NCBI GenBank assembly: GCA_049841135.1 | Contig: JASGHK010000005.1 | Location: 1,674,001 to 1,738,000 of the forward strand | DNA: 64,000 bases | Origin: JACRCT01 sp049841135 | GTDB taxonomy: Bacteria > Myxococcota > Myxococcia > Myxococcales > UBA5297 | Direction: 5' to 3' | Shown here: positions 1 to 8,070 of the stretch, one piece after another | Layout of the letters: each line of letters opens with the position of its first letter | How positions within the stretch are numbered: the stretch's first letter is position 1 | Made by a program: the position numbers and the translations under genes | Notes under the pieces: model-generated | What the model was told of the DNA's origin: nothing | What the model saw: only the letters and a program-made list of their open reading frames with translations | Database searches by the model: none

Positions 1-1092
1 GAGCAGCGCCTGGGCCTTGGCGGGGTCGCCGGCGTCCATCATGGCGTTGGAGCCGTTGTAGTAGAACTCGGGCACGTAGCGGTCGAGCTCCAGGGTCTTG
101 TCGATCTCCGCCGCGGCGCCCTGCGCGTTCTTCTGCACCGCCAGGATGCGGGCCTTGGCGAAGTGGGCCCAGCTGTAGTCCGGGTAGGCCTTGATGGCCT
201 CGTCGGCGAGCTGGAGCGCCTCGTCGAACTTCTGCTCCAGGCCGCGCATCTCGCTCATGCCGGTCAGCGCCTGCGCCTTGATGCGCGGAGGCAGCTCGTC
301 CTTCTTCTCCAGGATTGAGGTCAGCGTGTCGTAGGCCTCCTTGATCTTCTGGCCGCGAGCCAGCTGCGCTCGCGAGCGGCCGATGAGCGAGCGCACGTGC
401 TCGCTGTTGGCCTCGACGCCCTTGGCGTAGAACGCCTGCGCGTTGATGAAGTCGCCGTCCTCGAAGAACACGTCGGCGAAGTCGCAGGCGAAGCGCGGGT
501 TGCGCCACTCGGTGTCCGCGCTCTTCTTGAGCGCCTGGCGGGCCTCGTCGAGGCGGCCCAGCCCACGCAGCGCCCGGCCGTAGCCGTTGACCACGTGCGA
601 GCTGGCGGCGGTCTTGGTGATGTCCGAGGCGTACTTGGCGGCGTCCTCGTACTTCTTCTCCGCCAGCATCACCATGATCACCGCGCCGAAGCGCTCGTTG
701 ATCTTGGCGTCGCCCTTGTCGGAGAGCGCGGTGTACTTCTTGGCGTTGGCGGCGTCGGCCTCGATGCCCATGTCCATCCAGCGCGTGGCGTACAGCTCGC
801 CCAAAGACGCCAGTGCGAAGGGGTAGTCCGAGTCGAGCGAGGTCATCTCCAGCAGGCGCTTCTCGGCCTCGCCGTAGGCCTTCACGCTGTCCTTGAGCAC
901 GTACTCCTTGGCTTCCTTGCCCAGGGCACGAATCTTCCGGCCGGTCTGCTCACGCTGGTAGTAGACGTACAGGCCGGCGCCGAGGATGAGCGCGGCGATC
1001 AGCACGTCGCGCAGATAGCCCAGCAGGGTCGTCCGACCTCGCCAGTCCACGGCGGGAGGAGTTGACTGGGGCGCGCTCTTGTCGGTGGCCAT
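1..1092 (-). CDS. Membrane-anchored TPR protein (3' end outside window)
   Basis: The leftward frame opens with ATG at 1092 and stays open to base 1, so the C-terminus is missing. After about 30 hydrophilic residues comes one membrane segment (about residues 34-48, LIAALILGAGLYVYY). The rest is helical, with tetratricopeptide-like units rich in Ala, Tyr and Lys (for example the stretches around YAEALLSL-type positions and NGYGRALRGLGRLDEARQAL). Such proteins usually act as scaffolds in envelope complexes. I cannot name a partner. No frameshift is apparent in the visible 364 codons. An intergenic gap of about 250 bp separates it from the next gene. Confidence 0.7.
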   Translation of the reverse strand, partial: MATDKSAPQSTPPAVDWRGRTTLLGYLRDVLIAALILGAGLYVYYQREQTGRKIRALGKEAKEYVLKDSVKAYGEAEKRLLEMTSLDSDYPFALASLGELYATRWMDMGIEADAANAKKYTALSDKGDAKINERFGAVIMVMLAEKKYEDAAKYASDITKTAASSHVVNGYGRALRGLGRLDEARQALKKSADTEWRNPRFACDFADVFFEDGDFINAQAFYAKGVEANSEHVRSLIGRSRAQLARGQKIKEAYDTLTSILEKKDELPPRIKAQALTGMSEMRGLEQKFDEALQLADEAIKAYPDYSWAHFAKARILAVQKNAQGAAAEIDKTLELDRYVPEFYYNGSNAMMDAGDPAKAQALL

Positions 1093-1348
1093 GCGGTCTC
1101 CTCAGTGCTGATGGGGCGTGCGCCGGCCAAATGACCTAACCGGCGAAAGGCACTGGGAAATAGCACCGGCAAAAGAGGGGTGTCAAGGAAGTGGCCTGCC
1201 CGGATGGAGGGAGGCCCGTCCTCGGGAAAGCCGCCTCTGTGCCCCGCCCGTCAGTGCCGGCCGTCCGACGCTGCAACCTCGCGCGATGAGAAGGGATTCG
1301 GGCCGGAGCCGGGATCCCGCCGGGGCATGCAGGTTGGACGGCGAGCGG

Positions 1349-1823
1349 CTAGAGGCCGCTGCTGATCTTCCAGGCGCCGTCTTCGCGCTTGAGCTGCATC
1401 TCCTTGGTGTCCGTCTCGCGCTTCCACTGGAAGGCGTCGTCGGGCCCGGGGATTCTGGAAGCTCACGTCGTAGAAGTAGCGGACGAGGCCCTTGTCCCCC
1501 TCGGCGACGATGTCCTTGACCTCGAACGAGGCGCGCACCGACTTGGTCTTGGACGCCCAGGTCCGCAGCTTCTGCTCGAGGCCCGGCAGATCGTAGTCGT
1601 CGGTGCCCTCGGGCGTTCCCGAGTTCTCGAAGAAGGACTTGCTGACCAGCTTGAGGATGCCGTCGACGTTCTTGGTCTCGAGGTGGTTCTTGTAGGTCCC
1701 GACCAGGTCCAGCACCGCGCGCGTGTCGGAGTTGTCCTTGATGTCCGTGCCCGGGATGAGCTTGGGCGCGCAGCCTGCGAGCAGCAGGGCGAAGGACAAG
1801 GCGAGCAGGGGCGCGGGGCGCAT
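1349..1823 (-). CDS. Small lipoprotein, NTF2/SnoaL-like size (frameshifted)
   Basis: ATG at 1823 gives MRPAPLLALSFALLLAGCAP, a clear lipoprotein signal with lipobox LAGC. The mature part (about 140 residues) begins like a small alpha+beta fold and has no catalytic motif I recognise. The frame breaks at 1451-1455, where the reverse strand reads CAGAATCC. Removing one A to restore CAGATCC lets it continue through PGPDDAFQWKRETDTKEM to a natural stop at 1349. The 475-base length equals 3n+1, as expected for one inserted base. Function unknown; the size and the pattern FYDVSF...W resemble DUF4440/NTF2-like domains, but this is only an impression. Confidence 0.65.
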
Positions 1824-1971
1824 CAGGCCTCCAAGGCGTGCAAAGGAAGGGGCGAACGTATGCCCAAGGAACAGGGAGGGTGTCAAACAATTCCCCCGGA
1901 AGAGGGCTGTCCGGCCTTGAAGGACGATCGGCCGATTGCGCCCCCGCGCGTCGGGCACTACTCCATCAACC

Positions 1972-2700
1972 ATGTGCGGCCGCTTCACGCAGACCGTCGA
2001 CACCGCCACGCTCGCCGCGCGCTTCAAGGCGGTCACCGCGCGCGCCACGGTCTCGGGTGCTCGCTACAACATCGCGCCCACGGACTTCGTTCCGGTCGTG
2101 GTGCTGCAGGGCGGCGCCCCCGCGCTCGAGGAGTTCCGCTGGGGCCTGATCCCTTCCTGGGCGAAGGACCTGCGGCAGCGCCCCCAGCCCATCAACGCCA
2201 AGAGCGAGACCCTGGCGACCAGCGGCCTGTTCCGCCGGCTCTTGCCGACGCGGCGCTGCCTGGTGCTGGCGGACAGCTTCTTCGAGTGGCGGCAGACGGC
2301 GGGCAACAAGGTGCCGCTGCGCTTCACGCTCCGGGGCCGCGAGCCGTTCGCCTTCGCCGGGCTGTTCGACGTCTGGAGGGACCCGGCCAAGGGCGACGCT
2401 CCGCCGCTGCGCTCCTGCACGATCGTCACGGTCGGGGCCAACGCGCTGGTCCAGCCCGTCCACGATCGGATGCCGGCGATCCTCTCCCCGGAGAACGAGG
2501 AGAGGTGGCTCGACCCCGAGCGCAAGGACCCGCTCGCGCTCGCCGAGCTCCTCGCGCCCTACGCGCCCGAGGCGATGGAGTCCTACGAGGTGAACCGGGC
2601 GGTGAGCGACGCGCGGAACAAGGGGCCGGAGTGCATCGAGCCGGCGACGCCTGAGCCTGAAAAGCCGGCGCCGAAGAACCTGAGCCTGTTCCCGCTCTAG
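1972..2700 (+). CDS. yedK: SOS response-associated peptidase (SRAP / HMCES-YedK family)
   Basis: The protein starts MCGRFTQT, so Cys2 becomes the N-terminal residue after Met removal. In this family that Cys forms a thiazolidine crosslink with abasic sites in single-stranded DNA and protects them. Other family signatures are present: WGLIPSWAKD, NAKSET, FFEWR and VHDRMPAIL (the conserved His). Length 242 residues fits the family. I chose the ATG at 1972 over an upstream in-frame start at 1936 because only it places Cys at position 2. The gene stands alone, facing right between two leftward genes. No LexA-type operator was identified. Confidence 0.93.
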   Translation: MCGRFTQTVDTATLAARFKAVTARATVSGARYNIAPTDFVPVVVLQGGAPALEEFRWGLIPSWAKDLRQRPQPINAKSETLATSGLFRRLLPTRRCLVLADSFFEWRQTAGNKVPLRFTLRGREPFAFAGLFDVWRDPAKGDAPPLRSCTIVTVGANALVQPVHDRMPAILSPENEERWLDPERKDPLALAELLAPYAPEAMESYEVNRAVSDARNKGPECIEPATPEPEKPAPKNLSLFPL

Positions 2701-2776
2701 TCGAAGTGCCGACGGAAGAGCCATCTACCGGCGGCTCGACCCGAAGCCCGAAGTCCGCAGCCCGATCAGCGCCCGA

Positions 2777-3232
2777 TCAGCGCGACCGCCACGCCTTTCC
2801 GGTCAGCGTCGCGCGCGCGAGGACGTGTCCGTGCAGCCGTCCCTCGAGCGCGTCACGGGTGGCGCCCTGCGGCAGATCGAGCAGCGCGTCGAGCGCGTAC
2901 AGCCGGAAGACGTAGCGGTGGGCGCCGTCGCCGCGTGGAGGCTTGGGCCCGCCCCAGCCGACCTGGCCGTAGTCGTTCAGGCCTTGCGGGAAGGCGTCGG
3001 GCCCGACCGCCTCGGGGATCTCCCGGCGCTCGGAGGGGATGTTCCAGGCGAGCCAGTGCACCCAGGTCTTCTCCGGGGCATCCGGGTCCTCGACCACCAG
3101 CGCGAAGGACCGGGTCCCGGCAGGCGCTCCGCGCAGGAGGAGCGCGGGCGAGCGGTTGGAGGTGTCGGCAGCGCAGCGGGCAGGCAGCGGCCCGCCGGCG
3201 CGGAAGTCGGGGCTTTCGAGCGAGAGCGCCAT
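2777..3232 (-). CDS. YbhB/YbcL family PEBP-like protein
   Basis: The 151-residue protein has both signatures of the phosphatidylethanolamine-binding (Raf kinase inhibitor-like) family: VVEDPDAPEKTWVHWLAWNIP around residues 46-66 (DPDAP box, written here within its limits) and GGPKPPRGDGAHRYVF around residues 94-109 (GPxPP...H/R box). It has no signal peptide, so it is probably cytoplasmic. Bacterial members bind small anionic ligands; their physiological role is mostly unknown. It ends about 76 bp from the SRAP gene in a convergent arrangement. Confidence 0.9.
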   Translation of the reverse strand: MALSLESPDFRAGGPLPARCAADTSNRSPALLLRGAPAGTRSFALVVEDPDAPEKTWVHWLAWNIPSERREIPEAVGPDAFPQGLNDYGQVGWGGPKPPRGDGAHRYVFRLYALDALLDLPQGATRDALEGRLHGHVLARATLTGKAWRSR

Positions 3233-3370
3233 CGGCGGCGGATGATGCCGCCCACCCCGCGGCGAAGCAACCTCCAGCCCCGCCGCGGCTCAGAGCGCCC
3301 GCCAAGCCTTCCTGGGGGGCGCGACATATTTGAACGCCAGGGCAGTCCATGCGGGCGGCGAGGAGGCACC

Positions 3371-3623
3371 ATGGCAGAGCAGAGCAAAGGCGACACCACG
3401 GTCTCCGAGGCCGGCAGGAAGGGCGGCGAGAATCCGCAAGGAGCAGCTGGGTCACGAGGGCTATTCGGAGCTGGGCAAGAAGGGCGGAGAGACGGTCGCC
3501 CGCGAGCGAGGCCACGAGTTCTACGAGGAGATCGGCCACAAGGGCGGCGAGGCCGGCGGCCACAAGGGCGGCGAGCGGGTCAGGGAGCTCGTCGAGAAGG
3601 GCAAGGCGCAGGAGAAGAAGTAG
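3371..3623 (+). CDS. KGG-repeat stress-type protein, copy 1 (frameshifted)
   Basis: Strong ribosome site AGGAGG at 3361-3366, then ATG at 3371 (MAEQSKGDTTVSEAGRKGGE). The intact frame then shifts: GAGAATCC at 3428-3435 replaces the GAGATCC seen at the matching place in copy 2 (gene at 5630). Correcting this gives KEQLGHEGYSELGKKGGE and further KGG-centred units (YEEIGHKGGE), then a Lys/Glu tail. KGG repeats (as in E. coli YciG and fungal Con-10) mark small, highly hydrophilic stress or desiccation proteins. Length is 84 codons after removing one base. Confidence 0.8.
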
Positions 3624-3633
3624 GAGCGCCGGC

Positions 3634-3816
3634 CTAACGGCCCGCGGAGGCCAGCCCGCAGCCGACGGCGCCGGCTGCGGCTGCGCTCGAGGTGGCGCTG
3701 GGGTCAGGGTCGGGCGAGCAGAAGCCGGCGTTCGGACCAGCGCGTTCCCGGTCCCCGCGGCCGCACGAAGCGCTCAGGGGCGACAGAAGCACCAAGAGCA
3801 GCAGGGCCAAGCGCAT
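3634..3816 (-). CDS. Small exported or lipid-modified peptide
   Basis: ATG at 3816 encodes MRLALLLLVLLSPLSASCGR, a hydrophobic signal with a Cys after LSAS, then about 40 residues rich in Ala, Ser and Pro ending GAVGCGLASAGR. The lipobox is weak (Ser at -3). Two Cys residues in the mature part could pair. The composition is plausible for a small myxobacterial lipoprotein, but the frame is short and could be spurious. It ends 10 bp from the end of the KGG gene in a convergent pair. Confidence 0.4.
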   Translation of the reverse strand: MRLALLLLVLLSPLSASCGRGDRERAGPNAGFCSPDPDPSATSSAAAAGAVGCGLASAGR

Positions 3817-3907
3817 CGGAGCCTCCTGCAGCAAACAGTCGCGCTACCGATGCCGGAGGCTCGCTCGGGGTTCCGCAGCGTTCTGGGTGGAGGTCGAAGT
3901 CCCATAC

Positions 3908-3969
3908 GTCCCATAGGTCGCATGTGTCCCATAGGTCCTATGGCATGGGACACATGAGACCTATGGGAC
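3908..3969. repeat. Nonanucleotide repeat folded as a long inverted repeat
   Basis: Units related to CCCATAGGT recur with 9-nt spacing from about 3901. The arms 3908-3933 and 3944-3969 are reverse complements at 24 of 26 positions, around a 10-nt loop, so a large hairpin could form. It lies downstream of the leftward MFS gene and upstream of the small lipoprotein. A decayed relative with the same CCCATA/GGGAC words is at 62190-62240. Confidence 0.75.
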
Positions 3970-4024
3970 ACCTGGGACAAATGCGACCTGGGACTTCACC
4001 TGAGCCCCAACCGGGCGCGCTGGC

Positions 4025-5434
4025 TCAGGCCTGCGACTTCGCAGCGCCCTGGGCTCGCCGGCTGCCCACCCGGAGCCGCACCAGCGCCAGGCGGAAGAAC
4101 CGCCGCACTGGAACGGCCTCGGGCTCGACGATTCCCAGGGCCAGCAAGGTCGCCGCCGCGCGTCCGGCGCAGGTGGCCACGAACAGCGCGTGCAGCCCGA
4201 ACGAGGTGTGCCCGAGGACGGTGAGCGTCTGGGGCAGCCGCTCGGCGATGGCCCCGCCGCCGGCCGAGGCCAGGGCGAACGACAGCCCCGCGGCCGCGGA
4301 GAGCGCCGACAGGTAGTACGGCCGCTCGGCGCGCGGCGCCACCGAGAGCGGCAGCGCGAAGCTCGCCAGCGAGTGCCCGCTCCACAGGAGCCCGGTCATC
4401 ACCGCGTCGAGCACGATGGGCCAGAGCCGGTCGGGCGCCGGCAAGAGCCACACCAGCGGGATGAGGCAGATGCCGGCGGAGCAGGCGACGAGCACCGGCT
4501 TGGCCCCGGCCCGGTCGATGGCCCGGCCCCAGTGAGGCGCGACCAGGACCCGCAGCGCGGCGATGAGCGCGCCCTCGAGGGCGATGAGGGCGTAGCCCAT
4601 CTTCAGGTTCTGGAGCATGTGGACGGTGAAGAGGCTCGAGGTCAGCCCGACGGCCGCGCTCCACACCACCTGGTAGCCGAGCAGCGCGCGGAGCGCGGGA
4701 TCGAGGAAGGGCGCGGCGGCGGCCTCGAGTCGGGAGTGCTGGCGCTCGCGGCGTGGCTCGCCGGGGTCGTGCTGGCGAGCCATGAGGAAGGTGGTGGCGC
4801 CGCCGGCGAGGCAAGCGGCGAGCGCCAGGAGGCTCAGGGCGGTGCCCTCGTGGCCGGACGCCCGGGCACGGTCGAGCGCGACCCCTGCGACCAGTGAGGC
4901 GAGCGTGCCGCCGACGGTGCAGGCAGCGGCCCTGCGGCCGAAGTAGCGGCCTCGCACCGAGGCGGGGACCAGGTCGCCCATCCACGCGACCCAGGCGTTG
5001 TTGCCGATGACGGCCAGCGCCGAGGAGGCCGCCGCCACCGCGAGCAGGACGGCCAGGCGCGCGTGCGGGCCCAGCGGCACGAGCGGCAGGAAGACCAGCG
5101 GCAGGAACGCCTGCCGCGAGAGCGCCACGGTGAACAGCGCCACGCGCCGCCGGCCGAGCGCGGAGGTGACGTGGGCCGCCGGCAGGTGCAGCACCTGCGC
5201 GAGCGAAGGCAGGGCGCCCAGGGCCCCGACGGCCAGTGGGCCACCGCCCAGGTGCAGGGCCCAGCCGGTGAGCACCGCCCCGCCGGCGCAGGCGTTGAGG
5301 ACCTCGGCGAAGACGCCCTCGCCGGTCGAGGCGGACAGCGAGCGGCGCAGGCGCGACGTCGGGCGGCAGGGACGGGCAGGTTGAGGAACGGAAGGATCGA
5401 GAGGACGGGTGGCAGCGGAGGAGAGGTCGGGCAC
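4025..5434 (-). CDS. Major facilitator superfamily transporter
   Basis: About 469 residues with 11-12 hydrophobic segments separated by Arg-rich loops (for example GRRRVALFTVAL, SVRGRYFGRRAAAC, GRAIDRAGAKPVL). The loop with VRGRYFGRR resembles the MFS loop 2-3 signature. Substrate unknown. The frame is open to 5554, but that extension is Arg/Pro-rich and unlike a real N-terminus. The GTG at 5434 is the most reasonable visible start, with no good ribosome site. The gene lies between the two KGG genes on the opposite strand. Confidence 0.8.
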   Translation of the reverse strand: MPDLSSAATRPLDPSVPQPARPCRPTSRLRRSLSASTGEGVFAEVLNACAGGAVLTGWALHLGGGPLAVGALGALPSLAQVLHLPAAHVTSALGRRRVALFTVALSRQAFLPLVFLPLVPLGPHARLAVLLAVAAASSALAVIGNNAWVAWMGDLVPASVRGRYFGRRAAACTVGGTLASLVAGVALDRARASGHEGTALSLLALAACLAGGATTFLMARQHDPGEPRRERQHSRLEAAAAPFLDPALRALLGYQVVWSAAVGLTSSLFTVHMLQNLKMGYALIALEGALIAALRVLVAPHWGRAIDRAGAKPVLVACSAGICLIPLVWLLPAPDRLWPIVLDAVMTGLLWSGHSLASFALPLSVAPRAERPYYLSALSAAAGLSFALASAGGGAIAERLPQTLTVLGHTSFGLHALFVATCAGRAAATLLALGIVEPEAVPVRRFFRLALVRLRVGSRRAQGAAKSQA

Positions 5435-5629
5435 GGGAGTCGTCGCGCGCCGCCCTCCACGGGCGCGACGGCGACGCTGCCACGCGGGTGATCGCGCGCC
5501 AAGAAAGGCGCCCGAAGCGGGCGAGCCTCTGGCGGGCCGGCCGAGGGCCGCCACGCCACGTTGTCCGGGGTCCAGTCGGTTGCGAGGTTCTGTTCAGGAC
5601 GGAGCGCACGGCTCTGTCGGGAGGCCCAC

Positions 5630-5929
5630 ATGGCACACAAGGAGAAGGGCGACCTCACGGTGAAGGAAGCCGGGAGAATGGGCGGCGAGATCCGCAAGGA
5701 GCAGCTGGGACCTGAGGGCTACTCCGAGCTCGGCAAGAAGGGTGGTGAGACGGTCGCCAGAGAGCGGGGCCACGAGTTCTACGAGGAGATAGGCCATAAA
5801 GGCGGCGAGCGGGTGGCCAGAGAGCGGGGGCACGAGTTCTACGAGGAGATAGGCCAGAAGGGCGGCGAGGTCGGCGGCCCGCGGGTCCGCGACCTGATCG
5901 AGAAGGGCAAGGAGGAGGAGAACAAGTAG
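5630..5929 (+). CDS. KGG-repeat stress-type protein, copy 2
   Basis: ATG at 5630 follows GGGAGG at a good distance and gives MAHKEKGDLTVKEAGRMGGE, 99 residues in all. It has repeated units centred on KGG/RMGGE (residues about 16, 34, 51, 69) and two copies of RGHEFYEEIGxKGGE, ending in a Lys/Glu-rich tail. It is the intact paralogue of the gene at 3371, with one more repeat unit. Proteins of this kind accumulate under stress in stationary phase or spores. It ends 137 bp before the encapsulin-cargo ferritin, which may belong to the same stress response. Confidence 0.88.
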   Translation: MAHKEKGDLTVKEAGRMGGEIRKEQLGPEGYSELGKKGGETVARERGHEFYEEIGHKGGERVARERGHEFYEEIGQKGGEVGGPRVRDLIEKGKEEENK

Positions 5930-6066
5930 CGCCGGGCCTGCCACTGTGCGGCGCCTCTCAACGCTCCGTTCAGGACACAGGCGCTCGCTTGGCCGCAAAG
6001 GTGGGCGCGCAGCCAGCCGCGCCCACTTAGGCTCCTGGCTCCTTCGAGAAGCCAAGGAGGCGACCG

Positions 6067-6475
6067 GTGGGAAGCGGAGAGCTGGCACGAGCAGTACGAG
6101 AAGCTGTCCCCGACCACGCAGGACCTGCACCGGGCGCTGCGCTCGGTGATCGAGGAGTTCGACGCCGTCGACTGGTACCAGCAGCGCATCGACCTCACGC
6201 CGGACCCGGAGCTGAAGGCCATCCTGGCCCACAACCGCGACGAGGAGAAAGAGCACGCCTCGATGATCCTCGAGTGGCTGCGCCGCCACGACCCGGGCTT
6301 CGGCGCATCGTTCCGGACCTACCTGTTCACCGAGGGCGACCTCACGAAGATCGAAGAGGCTGCCGACGCGGAGGAGCCGGCGGCGAGGCCTGGGGACGTC
6401 GCGACGAAGGCCGAGGGGGGCAGCACGCCTCCTGAGCGCGTGTTCACTGTCGGCAGCTTGAAGCCGGGAAGGTAG
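6067..6475 (+). CDS. Encapsulated ferritin-like cargo protein (EncFtn), frameshifted near start
   Basis: AGGAGG at about 6056-6061 precedes GTG at 6067. After removing one A in GAAGC (6071-6075), the frame reads MGAESWHEQYEKLSPTTQDL and continues as a typical encapsulated ferritin: EEFDAVDWYQQR (first Glu ligand) and HNRDEEKEH (ExxH ligands), then ILEWLRRHDP. EncFtn proteins form ring decamers with ferroxidase sites inside encapsulin shells. A 40-residue linker leads to the C-terminal FTVGSLKPGR, matching the cargo-loading peptide of encapsulin clients (compare LTVGSLRR in Myxococcus). No shell-protein gene was found in this window. Confidence 0.88.
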
Positions 6476-6569
6476 GAGAAGGTCGCCGTACGGTGATCAC
6501 AACAGGCTTTTGCTCAGCAAGTACGAGCGGTTGGACCGGATTCGGCCTGTGGATAACTCCTGGGGGCGA

Positions 6570-6598
6570 TTGAGCGCAGCCCCGTTTTGCGCTACTCT
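6570..6598 (+). promoter_or_regulatory. Predicted sigma-70-type promoter
   Basis: TTGAGC (6570-6575) and TACTCT (6593-6598) are separated by 17 bp. It is positioned about 40 bp upstream of the zinc-finger gene at 6637. Confidence 0.5.
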
Positions 6599-6636
6599 GC
6601 TCCGGCATCGATCGAAAAAAAGCCTGGGAGGGCTGA

Positions 6637-6873
6637 ATGGAGAACGTCGATCGACGGGCCAAGAAGTGGACGTCGCTGAAGCTCGTCCCTCGGTCCGCCC
6701 TCACTGGTTGGCCCTACCCGGTCAAGCGCTGTGACGCCGAGAACTGCGAAGCCCTGGCCACCGAGCACTGCTCGAGCCACGGGGTCCACTTCTGCCGCCG
6801 GCACTTCGAGCACCACCGGGCCGACTGGCACGTGAGCACCTGGGAGTCGCCGATGAAGATCGCCCGCTGCTGA
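6637..6873 (+). CDS. Small Cys/His-rich putative zinc-finger protein
   Basis: 78 residues preceded by GGGAGGG and ATG. The C-terminal half has a B-box-like spacing of ligands: CDAENC, then EHC, then FCRRHFEHH, with another His and a terminal Cys. This C-x4-C-x7-C-x7-C-x2-H-x2-HH pattern would suit one or two zinc ions. The N-terminus is basic (RRAKKW). No family name can be given from sequence alone. A sigma-70-type promoter lies just upstream, and a GC-rich hairpin follows. Confidence 0.7.
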   Translation: MENVDRRAKKWTSLKLVPRSALTGWPYPVKRCDAENCEALATEHCSSHGVHFCRRHFEHHRADWHVSTWESPMKIARC

Positions 6874-6900
6874 AGGGGCGCTCGAACCGAAGCTTCTGAG

Positions 6901-6920
6901 GGGCCCCTTCACCGGGGCCC
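6901..6920. terminator. Bidirectional hairpin between convergent genes
   Basis: GGGCCCC (6901-6907) and GGGGCCC (6914-6920) pair perfectly around a 6-nt loop, between the end of the zinc-finger gene and the stop of the leftward Lgt-like gene. There is no clear U-run. Confidence 0.5.
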
Positions 6921-7682
6921 TTCGCGTTGCGGGCGGCGGCGCAACGCCCAGACTCCGCACACCACCACCACCGCGACCAAGGCCGCCGCCTGCACCCAGG
7001 TCATGCCGAGGCAGCGCGGATCCGAGTGCCTCCCGAGGGTCTCCAGGTCCTGGCCGCGCAGGAACTCCAGGAAGAACCGCCCCGCGGCGTAGGCCCCGGT
7101 GGCCCCGAGCGCGACGGCGCCCTGCGCAAGCCTGGCGCGGCGCTCCACGACCCAGACGCCGGCGAAGACCGCCATCGCCAGGAGTGCTTCGTACAGGCCC
7201 AGGTCGTGCCGCGCTCCGCCGGGAAAGCCGACCGCCAAGACGAAGTCCGACAGCCGCCCTGCGTGGTGGTGCCCGACGAAGCAGCCGATTCGCAGGGGCA
7301 CGAGGCCCAGGACGAGCGAGGGCACGAGCGCGTCGAGGTCGCCCCAGCGCAGGCCGCCGCCGGGTGCACGAAAGCCCAAGGCCACCGCGAGCACGAACCC
7401 CAGCGCCGCGCCGAGCGAGCAGTAGCCGCCGTGCCAGGGCAGGATCACCGTCCAGTCGGCGACGAGCTCTGCCGGGCGGTAGAGCAGGACGTCGAGCACG
7501 TGGCCCAGCAGGAGCGCCAGCACGAGGATCAGCGCGAGCCCGTCGACGATCCGCCGCGGCGGCACGCCGGCCTCGTCCGCGCGACGGCGGGCCCAGCCCA
7601 TGGCGAGGAGCACGCCACCGACGGCGAGCACCGCGTCCAGGTCGAGCCCGAGAAGCGCGGGCGGCTCGAACCAGGGGATCAC
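6909..7682 (-). CDS. Prolipoprotein diacylglyceryl transferase-like membrane protein
   Basis: About 257 residues with seven hydrophobic segments. It carries Lgt landmarks: WHGGYCSLGA (His-Gly-Gly region), the signature loop RIGCFVGHHHAGR (Lgt consensus G-R-x-G-N-F-x-N-x-E-x-x-G-R) and a late GRFFLEFLRG. Lgt adds diacylglycerol from phosphatidylglycerol to the lipobox Cys in the inner membrane. The signature is altered (Cys for Asn, His-rich instead of N-x-E), so this is probably a diverged second copy with a related or changed substrate rather than the housekeeping enzyme. GGGGAG lies before the GTG at 7682. Confidence 0.8.
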   Translation of the reverse strand: MIPWFEPPALLGLDLDAVLAVGGVLLAMGWARRRADEAGVPPRRIVDGLALILVLALLLGHVLDVLLYRPAELVADWTVILPWHGGYCSLGAALGFVLAVALGFRAPGGGLRWGDLDALVPSLVLGLVPLRIGCFVGHHHAGRLSDFVLAVGFPGGARHDLGLYEALLAMAVFAGVWVVERRARLAQGAVALGATGAYAAGRFFLEFLRGQDLETLGRHSDPRCLGMTWVQAAALVAVVVVCGVWALRRRPQREGPR

Positions 7683-7718
7683 GCTTGACTCCCCGCGCCG
7701 CCCGGAGAGCATCGCCGC

Positions 7719-8066
7719 ATGGACTTGCGAGCCTGGGTCCCGGCGTTCCTCGGGACGCTCCTGTGCGAGGGGCCGCTGTATTTCGTGCTTCTACGGCGCG
7801 CGCTGACGCCTACGCGGGCGCTCCTCGCCATCCTGGCGCTCAACGCCGCGACCCACCCGCTCGCCTGGCACACCATCACCTCGGCAGCACGGCCGCTGCC
7901 GTGGGTGTTTCTGGGCGTCGAGGGCGCCGTGGTGCTCGGCGAAGCCTTGATGCTGTACTCCGCGGCCCGTACGCGCTTCTTCCTCAAGGCGTTGGGCATG
8001 GGGGAGGCGGTCGCCATCGCGCTGGCGGCCAACGCGTTCTCCGCAGGCGTCGGGCTCATGCTGTAG
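7719..8066 (+). CDS. Small integral membrane protein, function unknown
   Basis: 115 residues with four hydrophobic stretches (about 7-24, 33-48, 60-78, 90-112). It is almost without charge apart from a short RRALTPTR loop and an AARTRFFLKA loop. No motif identifies it. It is divergent from the Lgt-like gene with 36 bp between starts, so the two share a promoter region. It is convergent with the exported-protein pair. Confidence 0.6.
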   Translation: MDLRAWVPAFLGTLLCEGPLYFVLLRRALTPTRALLAILALNAATHPLAWHTITSAARPLPWVFLGVEGAVVLGEALMLYSAARTRFFLKALGMGEAVAIALAANAFSAGVGLML

Positions 8067-8070
8067 ACGG

